Counted from the stretch's first letter, positions 27,553 to 36,571 are shown. The stretch: DNA of 64,000 nucleotides from Betaproteobacteria bacterium (GCA_029863175.1 JAOTVX010000006.1:62001-126000), one strand, 5' to 3'. Notes: a model not told the origin generated them from the letters alone. Made by a program: numbers and translations.

Positions 27553-28388
27553 GCGATTCCGAACGCGCACCCGCTGCCCCGCGGATCGTCGTCTCTTTTG
27601 ACACGACGCCGGTCGGCGAGGCGGCGCTCGAGACGGCGTTAAGCCTTGCGGCGATTTGGGACGCAGAGATTGCAGGGTTGTTTGTCGAGGATATCGGACT
27701 CGTGCGCATGGCGGAGCTGCCATTCACGCGCGAGCTCGGTCTTACGTCGGCAGTCCTGCGTTCGATCGACACGACGGACATCGAGCGCGCGCTGAGGCTG
27801 CAGGCGGAGCAATCCCGCGCATGGCTTGCGGCCGCTGCGGCGGCGCTCAACCTGCGCTGGTCTTTTCAGGTCGTGCGGGGGCAGTCCGTCAACGCGGTGT
27901 TCGAATACGGCGAGGGTTGTGCGCTGATGATTCTGGGCGCTGCATCCGCGGGCGTGGTTGCCCGGAGTGTCGAGTTGTCTGGCGTCGGCCCGGCAAGGCG
28001 TTCCGTTTCTGAGCTTCAGGCCCTTCGATATCTCAGCGCGCGACCGGTCGTCCTGCTCTTCGACGGGTCGGAGCGCGGGATGCGCGCCCTCGCGGCGGGG
28101 CATTCCCTCGCCGTGCGAGCCGGGACGCGGTTAACCCTGCTCGTCACCGCGGATTCGGCGGAGGAGTTCGATCGCCGCCGGCAACAGGCGCGTTCGTGGC
28201 TGGTAGAACGGAGCGCTGTGGCGCGATACGTCTGGCTCAAAAGCCGTGATGTGGAGAGTGTCGCACGGGCGGTGGGCGCCGAGAACGCCTCCGCTTTGCT
28301 CTTGCACGAACATGTCACGCCCAACGACCGGCGCCTGCTGCGCAGCCTGCTCTCGGAACTGGGCTGCCCGTTGGTGCTCGTCAGCTAG
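27549..28388 (+). CDS. Universal stress-type tandem domain protein
   Basis: A 279-residue cytoplasmic protein with two Usp-like Rossmann halves. The first begins RIVVSFDTTPVGEAALETAL and includes an SVNAVFEYGEGCALMILGA strand; the second begins RPVVLLFDGSERGMRALAAG. The ATP-binding loop typical of UspA is not obvious (GAASAGV), so nucleotide binding is doubtful. The GTG start overlaps the Lon-family gene, and the stop overlaps by 4 bp the stop of the convergent kinase gene. It is probably a stress partner of the protease. Confidence 0.65.
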   Translation: MSDSERAPAAPRIVVSFDTTPVGEAALETALSLAAIWDAEIAGLFVEDIGLVRMAELPFTRELGLTSAVLRSIDTTDIERALRLQAEQSRAWLAAAAAALNLRWSFQVVRGQSVNAVFEYGEGCALMILGAASAGVVARSVELSGVGPARRSVSELQALRYLSARPVVLLFDGSERGMRALAAGHSLAVRAGTRLTLLVTADSAEEFDRRRQQARSWLVERSAVARYVWLKSRDVESVARAVGAENASALLLHEHVTPNDRRLLRSLLSELGCPLVLVS

Positions 28389-29989
28389 GCGCGGCGCGAG
28401 CGGCTGATCTTGCGCATCACGGCGCGCCAGGCCGGCGTGTGATCCGTTCCGCGGGTATCGATCGTGATCGCGGCCAATCTTTCCTCTGGAGAAAGCGGTT
28501 CCGTGAATTCCATTTGGCGCTCGAGCACCGAGAGGTCGGCCTCGGACGCGTCGGAGCCGCTTGCGGCGCGTCGCGTAACCCGTTCGCGCAGCACTTTTTC
28601 CGGCGCATCGAAATGAAGCACGACGAAAGGGACGGCATGCCGGTACGCAAGCGCGCGAAAGCGCTCTCGCTCGGCCAGCTTCAGAAATGCCGCGTCGACG
28701 ACCGCGGGATAGCCCGCCTTGATGGCGCATTCCGCGCCGGTGATCAGGCGGTCGTACGTGGCTGCCGTCGCGGCCGCCGTGTAGATGCCGGCATCCGGCC
28801 CCGATTGACTGCGCGCGAGCGGCGCCATTCCGTACAGGCGTTTGCGCTCTACATCGGAGCGCACGCGGACGGCGCCCAGCAGCTCGACGAGCGTTTGCGT
28901 GGCGGTGGTCTTGCCTGAGCCCGACAGTCCATGCGTGATAAGGAGGGAAAGGGTCCCCTTTGCGGAAAGCCGCGAGGCGAGCCCGAGATAGCCGTGAAAC
29001 GCGATCTTGAGGCGCGACTTGTCGCTGGCTAGCAGGCCGGGCTGCTGTGAGCGGATGAGATGCACCTTGGCCCGCACCAGCGCGCGGTAAACGAGATAGA
29101 AGCGCAGCACCGCCAGGCCGTCGTAGTCGCCGCTTGCCTCCAGATAACGGTTGAGGAAGCGCCACCCGAGGTCCGCCCGGCCGCGATCATGAAGGTCCAT
29201 CACGACGAAAGCGACCTCGCTGAGGATGTCGATCCAGCGCAACTCGTCGTTGAACTCGATGCAATCGAAGGGAACCGGACGGCCATCGCTCACCACGATA
29301 TTGCCGAGATGGAGGTCGCCGTGGCATTCGCGCACGTGGCCCGCACGCTTACGCGCCGCGAACTCGTCGTGCCGGGCTCGAAACTCGCGCTCGGTCCATT
29401 CGCGCAAAAGCTGGACGGCTTCCTTGTCGCGGGCGAGTCGCAGGCGCGGCAGGATCTGCTCAAAATTCTGCATTGCTGCCGCGTACAGGATCTCGGGCGC
29501 GCCGAACCGGTCGGCGGCTCTCGCCGGCGCCGCCGCGGCGTGAAAATCCGCGATCACCGCGGCCAGCGCATCGACTTCGCTGGCGCCGAACTGGCCGCGC
29601 TCGAGCATCCGCGAGGCGAGCGCGTCCTGGGGAAACTCGCGCATCTTTACCGCATAGTCGAGGAGGGGACCCTCGCCCCCGATATGCGGCGCTGCGGTGG
29701 TGCCGCGAACGGGCACTACCTCGAGATAGAATTCGGGCGCAAGCCGCCGGTTGAGGCGCAGCTCCTCGTCGCAGTAGTGGCCGCGCATCCCGAGCGTCGA
29801 GAAATCGAGGAAACCGAGATTGACGGGCTTCTTGATCTTGTAAGCGTAGTCGCCCGTCAGGAGCACCCAGGAAATATGAGTCTCGAGCAGTCGCGCTTCG
29901 CGCACCGGGTGCGGATAACATTCCGGATGCAGCAGGGCGGCGGGGAGAAATGCCGCGCTATCCTGCCGCTCGAGCTCGGCCGGCTTCAT
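28385..29989 (-). CDS. Bifunctional APH-like kinase and P-loop ATPase (AAA_33)
   Basis: A 534-residue protein. Residues about 40-320 form an aminoglycoside phosphotransferase-like fold (VLLTGDYAYKIKKPV with the ATP-binding Lys, ECHGDLHLGNIVV catalytic loop, FDCIEFND metal-binding Asp). The C-terminal 180 residues form a P-loop kinase (LITHGLSGSGKTTATQTL Walker A). Substrate unknown; the same two-domain layout is found in mycobacterial Rv2004c of the DosR regulon, recalled from memory. The chosen ATG (29989) has GGAACGAC upstream. It is divergent from polX with an FNR/DNR-type site between. Confidence 0.82.
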   Translation of the reverse strand: MKPAELERQDSAAFLPAALLHPECYPHPVREARLLETHISWVLLTGDYAYKIKKPVNLGFLDFSTLGMRGHYCDEELRLNRRLAPEFYLEVVPVRGTTAAPHIGGEGPLLDYAVKMREFPQDALASRMLERGQFGASEVDALAAVIADFHAAAAPARAADRFGAPEILYAAAMQNFEQILPRLRLARDKEAVQLLREWTEREFRARHDEFAARKRAGHVRECHGDLHLGNIVVSDGRPVPFDCIEFNDELRWIDILSEVAFVVMDLHDRGRADLGWRFLNRYLEASGDYDGLAVLRFYLVYRALVRAKVHLIRSQQPGLLASDKSRLKIAFHGYLGLASRLSAKGTLSLLITHGLSGSGKTTATQTLVELLGAVRVRSDVERKRLYGMAPLARSQSGPDAGIYTAAATAATYDRLITGAECAIKAGYPAVVDAAFLKLAERERFRALAYRHAVPFVVLHFDAPEKVLRERVTRRAASGSDASEADLSVLERQMEFTEPLSPEERLAAITIDTRGTDHTPAWRAVMRKISRSRRA

Positions 29990-30067
29990 GGTGTCGTTCC
30001 GCGGTGGTCGCAAGGCACGGGAAGATCTGCCCACGAAACATTAAATCTCACCAACATAGCGGCCTCA

Positions 30068-30081
30068 TTGATCTGGGTCAA
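30068..30081. promoter_or_regulatory. FNR/DNR-type site TTGAT-CTGG-GTCAA between the kinase gene and polX
   Basis: It lies 36 bp before polX and 79 bp before the divergent kinase gene, and may serve either or both. Confidence 0.7.
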
Positions 30082-30116
30082 CGAGGCTGCCGGGTCCGTG
30101 GCCTAAGGTCGCAGGC

Positions 30117-31844
30117 ATGCCGGTTCAGAATGCCGATATTGGCGCCATTTTCGAGGCGATCGCGGATCTCCTCGAGATTCGAGGAGACAACCCGTTCCGG
30201 GTGCGCGCGTACCGCAGTGCCGCGCGCATGGTGGCCGAACTCGGCCAGGACCTCAAGACGCTGGTCGACGAGGGGCGGGATCTGCCGAAGCTTCCGGGCA
30301 TCGGCGCCGATCTCGCAGCGAAGATCCGCGAGATCGGCAAGACCGGCACCTGCAAGCTGCTCGAGAAGCTGCACCGGGAGATGCCGCCGGCCATCAGCGA
30401 GCTGCTCAAGATTCCGGGGCTCGGGCCCAAGCGGGTTCGTCTCCTGCATGGCGAGCTCGAGATCGATACGATCGAGGACCTAAGGCGCGCCGCGGGCGCG
30501 GGCCGCATCCGCGCGCTCGCCGGTTTCGGGGAAAAGACCGAGTCCCGCATCCGGCAGGCGCTAGCCGAGCGAAGCACGGGGCCCCAACGCTGCAAGCTCG
30601 CGGTCGCCGCGCAGTATGCGGCGGCGCTGGAAGCCTACCTCACCAAGGTGCCCCGCGTGCAGAAAGTAACGGTGTCGGGAAGCTTCCGCCGCAGGCGCGA
30701 GACCGTGGGTGATCTGGACGTGCTCGTTACCGCGCGTGCGGGCAGTCCCGTGATGGAGCGCTTCACCGGCTACGACGAGGTCAAGAATGTTTTGGCGCGC
30801 GGAGAGACGCGCTCGAGCGTGACGCTGAAGAGTGGCCTGCAAGTTGATCTGCGGCTTGTCGCACCGGAGAGCTACGGTGCAGCGCTGCATTACTTTACGG
30901 GATCGAAGGCGCACAACATCGCGGTTCGGCGCCTGGCGCAGGCGCGCGGCCTGAAGATCAATGAATACGGCGTATTCCGGCGGAAGCAGCGGGTGGCAGG
31001 CGACACGGAGGAGTCCGTTTTTTCTGCGGTGGGCCTGCCCTGGATTCCGCCGGAATTGCGCGAGGACCGCGGCGAGATCGAGGCGGCGCGCGCCACAGGC
31101 CTGCCGCGGCTGGTCGAGCTGGCCGACCTCAAGGGGGATTTGCATGCGCATACCAAGGCGACCGACGGGCACCACACCCTTCGCGAGATGGCGGCCGCGG
31201 CAAAGGCCGCCGGCCTGTCCTATCTCGCCATCACCGAGCACTCGCGTCGGCTCACCGTGGCGCGCGGGCTGGACCCGCAGCGGCTGCTGAAGCAGATCGA
31301 CGAGATCGACCGGCTGAATGGCGCGCTCCCCGGCTTCACCGTGCTGAAGGGCATCGAAGTGGACATCCTCGAGGACGGCGGCCTGGATCTTCCCGACTCG
31401 GTCCTGTCGCGGCTCGATCTCGTGGTCGGCGCAGTGCACAGCGCTTTCCAGCTGCCGCGGCGCAAGCAGATCGACCGGCTCCTGCGGGCGCTGGATAACC
31501 GGTATTTCACGCTGCTGGCCCATCCCTCATCGCGTCTGATCGGCGAGCGCGAGCCCGTCGACGTGGACATGCTGCGCATCGTGCGCGCCGCGAAGAAGCG
31601 TGGCTGCTTCCTCGAGCTAAACGCACAGCCAGCCCGGCTCGATCTCACGGATGTCCACTGTCAGATGGCGCGCGAGGAGGGTGTGCTCGTCGCCGTCAAC
31701 TCCGACGCGCACAGCACGTTCGAGTTCGCCCAACTGCGGTTCGGCATCGGGCAGGCGCGCCGCGGCTGGCTCGCACCGGATGACATCCTCAACACGCGCA
31801 CGCTGGCGCGGCTAAGGCCCATGCTGAAGCGAACGATGGGCTGA
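30117..31844 (+). CDS. polX: DNA polymerase/3'-5' exonuclease PolX
   Basis: A 575-residue family X polymerase for base-excision repair. Tandem helix-hairpin-helix segments (LPKLPGIGADLAAKI, LLKIPGLGPKRVRLLH) come first. A nucleotidyltransferase domain follows with VSGSFRRRRETVGDLDVLV (catalytic Asp pair) and a C-terminal PHP domain with DLHAHTK, ITEHSRR and NSDAHS metal ligands that provides exonuclease activity. All motifs look intact. PolX is an unexpected member of a set preceded by FNR/DNR-type sites. Confidence 0.93.
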   Translation: MPVQNADIGAIFEAIADLLEIRGDNPFRVRAYRSAARMVAELGQDLKTLVDEGRDLPKLPGIGADLAAKIREIGKTGTCKLLEKLHREMPPAISELLKIPGLGPKRVRLLHGELEIDTIEDLRRAAGAGRIRALAGFGEKTESRIRQALAERSTGPQRCKLAVAAQYAAALEAYLTKVPRVQKVTVSGSFRRRRETVGDLDVLVTARAGSPVMERFTGYDEVKNVLARGETRSSVTLKSGLQVDLRLVAPESYGAALHYFTGSKAHNIAVRRLAQARGLKINEYGVFRRKQRVAGDTEESVFSAVGLPWIPPELREDRGEIEAARATGLPRLVELADLKGDLHAHTKATDGHHTLREMAAAAKAAGLSYLAITEHSRRLTVARGLDPQRLLKQIDEIDRLNGALPGFTVLKGIEVDILEDGGLDLPDSVLSRLDLVVGAVHSAFQLPRRKQIDRLLRALDNRYFTLLAHPSSRLIGEREPVDVDMLRIVRAAKKRGCFLELNAQPARLDLTDVHCQMAREEGVLVAVNSDAHSTFEFAQLRFGIGQARRGWLAPDDILNTRTLARLRPMLKRTMG

Positions 31845-31867
31845 GCGCGGCGCTGCGCGAGGCCTTT

Positions 31868-31881
31868 TTGACTCAGATCAA
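31868..31881 (+). promoter_or_regulatory. FNR/DNR-type site TTGAC-TCAG-ATCAA upstream of archease
   Basis: It lies 44 bp before the archease gene, well placed for activation of the archease-rtcB pair. Confidence 0.65.
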
Positions 31882-31925
31882 CCGTCCGCGCAATCTGGGG
31901 ATTAACATGTATTAGTAATCCGGGA

Positions 31926-32360
31926 ATGATCGTAATGGAAACCGCACGGCCTGCAGGCGACGCGTATTTCGAGCACGATGCCGACGTCGGGATCGTCGGG
32001 CGTGGCACGACCCTGGAGGAAGCGTTCGAGGCGGCCGCGCAGGCGACATTCGCGATCATGACCGACATTGGGGCAGTGCGGACTGAGCGGTCAGTCGCGC
32101 TCGAGTTCGAAGAGGCCGACGCCGAGCTGGCGCTGGTGCGTTGGCTCAATCAGCTGCTCGGGCTCTCACACGAGGAGGGGCTCGTATTTGGCCGTTTCTG
32201 GATCGAGCGTGACGGCGTGCACTGGCGTGGCGGCGCGAGCGGCGAGCCGTGGCGGCCGGGGCTCGAGCGCGGCGTCGAGGTAAAGGGCGCAACCCTCACC
32301 ATGCTCGAGGTCAAGGAAGCCAGTGCCGGCTGGGAAGCGCGCTGCGTCGTCGATGTCTGA
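31926..32360 (+). CDS. Archease
   Basis: A 144-residue protein-archease cofactor of the RtcB RNA ligase. It starts MIVMETARPAGDAYFEHDAD, with the DADVGI motif that binds calcium and other divalent ions. The C-terminus has KGATLTMLEV and ends WEARCVVDV, both typical. It stimulates guanylylation and turnover of RtcB, which is encoded 168 bp downstream after a repeat. Confidence 0.9.
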   Translation: MIVMETARPAGDAYFEHDADVGIVGRGTTLEEAFEAAAQATFAIMTDIGAVRTERSVALEFEEADAELALVRWLNQLLGLSHEEGLVFGRFWIERDGVHWRGGASGEPWRPGLERGVEVKGATLTMLEVKEASAGWEARCVVDV

Positions 32361-32528
32361 GGAGGCCGTGAATCGTGAATCGAAAGATCGATAACCACGG
32401 AAACACACGGAATGTCATAGAAGACCCCGTGACCGTTATTCTTGTCTTGTTCCGTGTGCTTCCGTGTGATTCCGTGGCCAATGATTTTCGCGTTTCTCCG
32501 GAGTTTTGAGAGCACGCCGGTTCTAGGG
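32361..32528 (+). repeat. Inverted short-word repeat between archease and rtcB
   Basis: GTGAATCGTGAATCG at about 32370 stands alone. A second word pair, CCACGGAAACACACGGAAT at about 32396, faces CTTCCGTGTGATTCCGTGG at about 32460-32478. The stem would sit in the archease-rtcB message. Confidence 0.7.
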
Positions 32529-33962
32529 ATGGATATCTCACGCCTGAAGCAAATCGATGACTGGTCGTGGACCGTGCCGCGCGTGGCGGGAGAGATACGC
32601 AGCGAGGTCAAGCTCTACGGCAACCGTGAGCTGCTCGAGACCATGGACAACAAGGTGCTCGAGCAGCTCACCAATGTCGCGCGGTTGCCCGGCCTGGTGG
32701 GGCCGGCAATGACGATGCCCGATGCGCACTGGGGCTACGGTTTCCCGATCGGCGGGGTCGCCGCATTCGATCCCGAGCACGGCGGCATTATCTCGGCCGG
32801 CGGGGTGGGCTTCGACATTTCCTGTGGCATCCGGTGCTTGCGCGGCAATCTCGACTTGCCGCAGATCGCGGAGTTCCTTCCCTCGCTGGCACGCGAGCTG
32901 TCCGAGAAGATTCCCGCCGGCATGGGTGAGGAAGGCGACCTGAAGCTCGGTACCGCCGAGCTGGACAAGGTGCTGACGGGCGGCGCCCGCTGGGCAGTGA
33001 AGCGCGGTTACGGTGACCCTGCCGATCTCGAGTTCATCGAGGAGTGCGGGTGCATGGCTGGACCGGTGCCCGAGAACGTTTCGGCACTCGCGAAAAAGCG
33101 CCAGCGCGGCGAGATGGGAACGCTCGGATCGGGCAATCATTATCTCGAAGTGCAGGTCGTCGACCGCATTTATGACGCGGCGGCGGCGGGCGCATATGGC
33201 CTGCACGAGGGCCAGATCATCGTCTCGATCCACTGCGGCTCGCGCGGGCTCGGGCACCAGATCGGTACCGACTACCTGGTGAGCCTCGCGAAGGCGGCGA
33301 GCCGCCTGGGTATCACGTTGCCGGACCGCGAGCTCGCGTGCGCGCCGATCAATTCGCCGGAGGGCCAGCAATACATCGGCGCCATGAACGCGGGCATGAA
33401 CTGCGCGCTCGCGAACCGCCAGATCCTCACGCATTTGACGCGCACGGCGTTCGCGCGCATCGTCCGAGGCGCCGGCCTGGAGACTCTGTTCGACGTGTCG
33501 CATAACACGTGCAAGGCGGAACGCCACCGGGTCGATGGGCAGGAGCGGCTCCTCTACGTTCACCGCAAGGGCGCGACGCGCGCGTTCGGGCCAGGGCATC
33601 CGGAGGTGCCCGCGCGCTACCGTGAGATCGGGCAGCCGGTGATCATCGGCGGGAGCATGGGCACCGGCTCCTATATCCTCGCGGGGAACGCCGAGAGCGA
33701 GCAGCGCGCATTTGGCTCGGCGAGCCATGGAGCTGGCCGCGCGATGAGCCGCCGCCAGGCGCTCAAGCAATGGCGTGGGCGTCAACTCGTCGACGATCTG
33801 GCAGCGAAGGGAATCCTCATCCGCACGCGCTCGATGCGGGGGGTGGCGGAAGAGGCGCCCGGGGCCTACAAGGACGTCGATGTCGTGGCCGAGGCGACCG
33901 AGCGGGCCGGACTCGCGCGCCGCGTCGCGTTCCTGCGGCCAAAGGTCTGCATCAAGGGTTGA
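32529..33962 (+). CDS. rtcB: RNA-splicing ligase RtcB
   Basis: A 477-residue GTP- and Mn-dependent 3'-phosphate RNA ligase involved in RNA repair. Visible hallmarks are MPDAHWGYGFPIGGVAAFD (metal site), GGVGFDISCGIRC with the metal-binding Cys, GTLGSGNHYLEVQ, IHCGSRGLGHQ, SHNTCK, and the C-terminal SASHGAGRAMSR with the guanylylated His. The start at 32529 (MDISRLKQID) is chosen because upstream codons come from the repeat. Coupling to archease is a known functional pairing. Confidence 0.95.
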   Translation: MDISRLKQIDDWSWTVPRVAGEIRSEVKLYGNRELLETMDNKVLEQLTNVARLPGLVGPAMTMPDAHWGYGFPIGGVAAFDPEHGGIISAGGVGFDISCGIRCLRGNLDLPQIAEFLPSLARELSEKIPAGMGEEGDLKLGTAELDKVLTGGARWAVKRGYGDPADLEFIEECGCMAGPVPENVSALAKKRQRGEMGTLGSGNHYLEVQVVDRIYDAAAAGAYGLHEGQIIVSIHCGSRGLGHQIGTDYLVSLAKAASRLGITLPDRELACAPINSPEGQQYIGAMNAGMNCALANRQILTHLTRTAFARIVRGAGLETLFDVSHNTCKAERHRVDGQERLLYVHRKGATRAFGPGHPEVPARYREIGQPVIIGGSMGTGSYILAGNAESEQRAFGSASHGAGRAMSRRQALKQWRGRQLVDDLAAKGILIRTRSMRGVAEEAPGAYKDVDVVAEATERAGLARRVAFLRPKVCIKG

Positions 33963-33973
33963 AGACCGGATCA

Positions 33974-33987
33974 TTGACGCAAGTCAA
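33974..33987 (+). promoter_or_regulatory. FNR/DNR-type site TTGAC-GCAA-GTCAA, distal copy
   Basis: First of two sites 59 bp apart, upstream of the small hypothetical gene and CBS gene. It starts 9 bp after the rtcB stop codon. Confidence 0.6.
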
Positions 33988-34032
33988 GTTCGGGCCAGCT
34001 ATTTTCCTGCTTACCTCATGCCGCTTTGTCTA

Positions 34033-34046
34033 TTGATCTAGGTCAA
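34033..34046 (+). promoter_or_regulatory. FNR/DNR-type site TTGAT-CTAG-GTCAA, proximal copy
   Basis: Second of the tandem pair, 56 bp before the ATG at 34102. Tandem spacing of about six helix turns could allow two dimers on one face. Confidence 0.65.
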
Positions 34047-34101
34047 AGAATACGTCCTCGCCCGACCTATCATGGACGTTGAAGGCCAACCGGAGAAAGC
34101 G

Positions 34102-34329
34102 ATGAGAGCCCAGACGCACCAACCGGCCAGGCGCGGGCGCCCGAGCAAGCGTAACAGCCAGCGGGTGACGCTGGGCCGGATAGCTCCGTGGTCGATTCCA
34201 GGTATGGAGCCGCATGCATTCGAGATGTTTTCCGACCGCCTCGACGACCGAGTCGAGTACGAACGGATCATCAGGGATTTCGTGTCGGTGCACGACGCGG
34301 TGTTCGCAGCTGACGAGTACGACAGCTGA
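34102..34329 (+). CDS. Small hypothetical protein
   Basis: A 75-residue protein with a basic N-terminal tail (ARRGRPSKRNSQRV) and an acidic C-terminus (HDAVFAADEYDS). I do not recognise it. ATG 34102 is preceded by GGAGAAAGCG. It is 36 bp before the CBS gene and probably in the same transcript under the tandem sites. A start at 34072 is possible. Confidence 0.55.
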   Translation: MRAQTHQPARRGRPSKRNSQRVTLGRIAPWSIPGMEPHAFEMFSDRLDDRVEYERIIRDFVSVHDAVFAADEYDS

Positions 34330-34364
34330 GGAACAGGCGCGGCGACGCAGAAAGGAAGGGCGCC

Positions 34365-34820
34365 ATGACAACCATAGGTGGGATCTGCAGTCGGGATGTC
34401 GTGTTTACCACGCGCGATACGACAGTATCGGCCGGAGCGAAGCTAATGCGCGAGCATCACGTTGGGAGCATCGTGGTGGTCGAGCAGATGAACGGGGGCA
34501 AGCGTCTTCCGTTGGGTATCGTTACCGATCGCGATATCGTCGTCGAAGTCGTCGCGCCGGAGCTCGATACCGAGACGATCACGGTAGGCGACATCATGAC
34601 GACTGAACTCGTGACGGCGCGTGAGAGCGAAGGCCTGCTCGAGACCATGGAAATCATGCGCTACAAGGGCGTTCGCAGGATTCCGGTGGTCGACAGCGCG
34701 GGACAGTTGATCGGCATTGCTTCGATCGATGATCTCCTCGAGGTGCTCGCCGAGGAGATGACCGAGCTCGCGAAGATCGTCACGCGCGAGCGAGTGCACG
34801 AGGTGCAGGCACGCAAGTAA
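34365..34820 (+). CDS. CBS-domain protein
   Basis: A 151-residue protein of two CBS repeats and little else. The first contains VSAGAKLMREHHVGSIVVV and LGIVTDRDIV; the second contains IMTTELVTARESEGLLETM, VRRIPVVD and LIGIASIDDL. Such pairs bind adenine nucleotides and sense energy state. The mycobacterial dormancy protein Hrp1 has the same simple layout. The ATG follows GAAAGGAAGGGCGCC. Confidence 0.9.
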   Translation: MTTIGGICSRDVVFTTRDTTVSAGAKLMREHHVGSIVVVEQMNGGKRLPLGIVTDRDIVVEVVAPELDTETITVGDIMTTELVTARESEGLLETMEIMRYKGVRRIPVVDSAGQLIGIASIDDLLEVLAEEMTELAKIVTRERVHEVQARK

Positions 34821-35051
34821 GCATCCGTAACAAGCTAAAAAAGATTAGCCAAAGAAAAGCGCCGATGAGGAACCGTGAATCGTGAATGGTAAATCGCGAA
34901 TCGATCGAGCGGACTCATTCGGTAAGGGGTGTTCTTGTTGGTGATCACCGTTTACCGTTCAATGGTCACCGGTCTGGTCGGTGCCCACCGTCGGCTCGAC
35001 GGGTTTGGGTGTTTCGGTTGCGGACGGTAGGTAGCTCAAGAGGAGGCAAGA
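34821..35051 (+). repeat. Inverted short-word repeat between the CBS gene and the HPF gene
   Basis: ACCGTGAATCGTGAATGG and TAAATCGCGAATCG words at about 34870-34902 face GGTGATCACCGTTTACCG and TTCAATGGTCACCGG at about 34938-34971. The remaining 80 bp before the HPF gene contain AAGAGGAGG, a strong ribosome binding site at 35038-35046, but no FNR/DNR-type site. Confidence 0.65.
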
Positions 35052-35432
35052 ATGATCATTGCTGATTCGGTCCAGATCACCCTGCGCGGTATTTCACATT
35101 CGGACGCACTCGAGGCGCGCATACGGGATAAGGTCAAAAAACTCGCGCAAATCTTCCCTGCGCTGATGGGCGTTCGGGTGGTGGCGGAGGTACCGCACCA
35201 GCGTCACATTCACGGCAACCAGTTCGTGGTGCGGCTCGATATCACCATGCCGAGAAGCGAGATCGTCGTAAGTCGCGACCACCACGAGGAAATCTACGTC
35301 GCGGTGCGCGACGCGTTCCGCGCCGCCCGGCGGCAGCTGGGCGAGTACGCGCGCAGGCGACACGGCGCCGAGACGGAGAGTTGGGCCGCCCGCGCTGCCG
35401 CGCCCCAGGAGCCGACCGTTGCAAAAGACTAA
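35052..35432 (+). CDS. HPF/RaiA-family ribosome hibernation factor (short form)
   Basis: A 126-residue protein of the ribosome-associated inhibitor family. It begins MIIADSVQITLRGISHSDAL, includes a basic KVKKLAQIFPALMGV helix and a VVRLDITMPRSEIVVSR strand pair, and ends in an amphipathic helix (VRDAFRAARRQLGEYARRR). It probably binds the 30S decoding centre during energy limitation. A second, longer member lies at 39312. The ribosome binding site is strong, and the stop overlaps the next gene. Confidence 0.85.
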   Translation: MIIADSVQITLRGISHSDALEARIRDKVKKLAQIFPALMGVRVVAEVPHQRHIHGNQFVVRLDITMPRSEIVVSRDHHEEIYVAVRDAFRAARRQLGEYARRRHGAETESWAARAAAPQEPTVAKD

Positions 35433-35916
35433 CGCCTGCATTGTCGTCGCCGACGGGGGGCGGGCACGGCTGTTTGTCGCCGTGGTGGATGACGCGGCGC
35501 AGGACCGGATGAATCTCGTCGAGCGTGAGTGTCTCGTGAATTCCGACTACCGGGCGCACGGCGGGGATTCGCCCGCGCGCACGAAGAGCGAGCGCATGAC
35601 CAATCGGCAGGCCGGGGACGTCCACCCCATCGATGCGCGCCGCGACCAGCACCGGCTCGAGCTGGAACGGCGTTTCGCCCGGGAGATCGCGCAGCATCTG
35701 GCGCAGTTTACGCGGGGATGGAATCACGGCAGCGTCGTTTTGGTAGCCGAGCCGCGACTGCTGGGCCTCGTGAGGGAACCGCTGCACAAGGCACTGCATC
35801 GGGATGTCGAGCTGAAAGAACTGGCAAAGGACTATTCGCACCTTACGGCCGCGGAGCTGCGCGAGCACCTGGCGCTCAACCGCATGATCCCCCCGCGCGT
35901 TTCCGGCGCGCGGTGA
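35419..35916 (+). CDS. Host-attachment-protein family (PF10116-like)
   Basis: A 165-residue protein beginning with TTG at 35419 inside the HPF gene, with AGGAG 8 bp upstream. It has CIVVADGGRARLF at the N-terminus and VVLVAEPRLLGLVREPL plus a C-terminal LKELAKDYSHLT segment. It matches the family named for attachment to host cells, though in free-living bacteria the role is unknown and probably a cytoplasmic RNase-H-like fold protein. Translational coupling to HPF suggests a stress role. Confidence 0.75.
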   Translation: MQKTNACIVVADGGRARLFVAVVDDAAQDRMNLVERECLVNSDYRAHGGDSPARTKSERMTNRQAGDVHPIDARRDQHRLELERRFAREIAQHLAQFTRGWNHGSVVLVAEPRLLGLVREPLHKALHRDVELKELAKDYSHLTAAELREHLALNRMIPPRVSGAR

Positions 35917-35940
35917 TCTGACAGCCGTGTCGCGCTGTCG

Positions 35941-36471
35941 TTAGCGCTTTCGATCCGCTGTTTTCTCGTCGCGCGTCCAGTCCACGCGCAGCAGATTCTC
36001 GCCGTCGTTGTAATGGAACTCGAGGAGGCCCTGATAGGCATGTTCGAGAGCCTCGCCGAGGCTGCGCGCCAGATGAATGCCCGTCGTCGTAACGATGACG
36101 CCGCCGTTGTAAGGCTCGACCGCGATGATGCGCTCGAGCGGGTGTCCAGCTTTCTCTCTTTCGCCATGATGGCGCACGAGATTCAGGATTTCGTCGCGGT
36201 GCTGGCCGAGGAAACCGCCACTCAACGTGACGTAGCCGGCCGGCAGGCGATCGCGAATACGATGGCAGGCGGGGCACGGCCGCTGATGAGCCTGGTCGGG
36301 CCGCGGCAGCCATTGCCAGCGGCCCTTGTGATGGACGGCGCCGCAGTCCGGGCAGACCGTCGGTTCCGGCAGTTTGCCGCGGCTGCGGTAGGTGTCGTGG
36401 ACTCGCTCCTGGATCAGCTTGTCGCGCCGCACTGGGCGGAAGCCGGTACGAAAGTTGCCGGGTCCGGTCAT
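35941..36471 (-). CDS. BCAM0308-family zinc-ribbon protein
   Basis: A 176-residue protein with two zinc-binding cysteine pairs (CPDCGAVHHKGRWQW and CPACHRIRD), then a domain with LSGGFLGQHRDEILNLVRH and GVIVTTTGIHLARSLGEAL. The zinc ribbon resembles the NMD3 ribosome-export region, which hints at ribosome or RNA binding. The ATG has GGAGG just upstream. It matches the family annotated BCAM0308; function unknown. Neighbouring hibernation factors make a ribosome-related role plausible. Confidence 0.75.
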   Translation of the reverse strand: MTGPGNFRTGFRPVRRDKLIQERVHDTYRSRGKLPEPTVCPDCGAVHHKGRWQWLPRPDQAHQRPCPACHRIRDRLPAGYVTLSGGFLGQHRDEILNLVRHHGEREKAGHPLERIIAVEPYNGGVIVTTTGIHLARSLGEALEHAYQGLLEFHYNDGENLLRVDWTRDEKTADRKR

Positions 36472-36475
36472 GATG

Positions 36476-36571
36476 CCTCCTTCATCTCGAGTGAACGGTA
36501 AACGGTAACAGCCATCTCGCTCGTATTTCCTGTAACACGTCTTAACGCCGTTCACCGATCGCGGTGTTTGG
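36476..36571 (+). repeat. Short inverted repeat between BCAM0308-like and hypothetical genes
   Basis: GTGAACGGTAAACGGTAAC at about 36490 faces GCCGTTCACCGATCGCGG at about 36547. It is a short member of the same word family (GTGAACGGT) as locus 57770. Confidence 0.5.

Noticed and set aside
32442..32528. An earlier rtcB start giving 506 residues
   Set aside because: The extra residues are read from the repeat words, and known RtcB proteins of this type begin close to MDISRLKQID.
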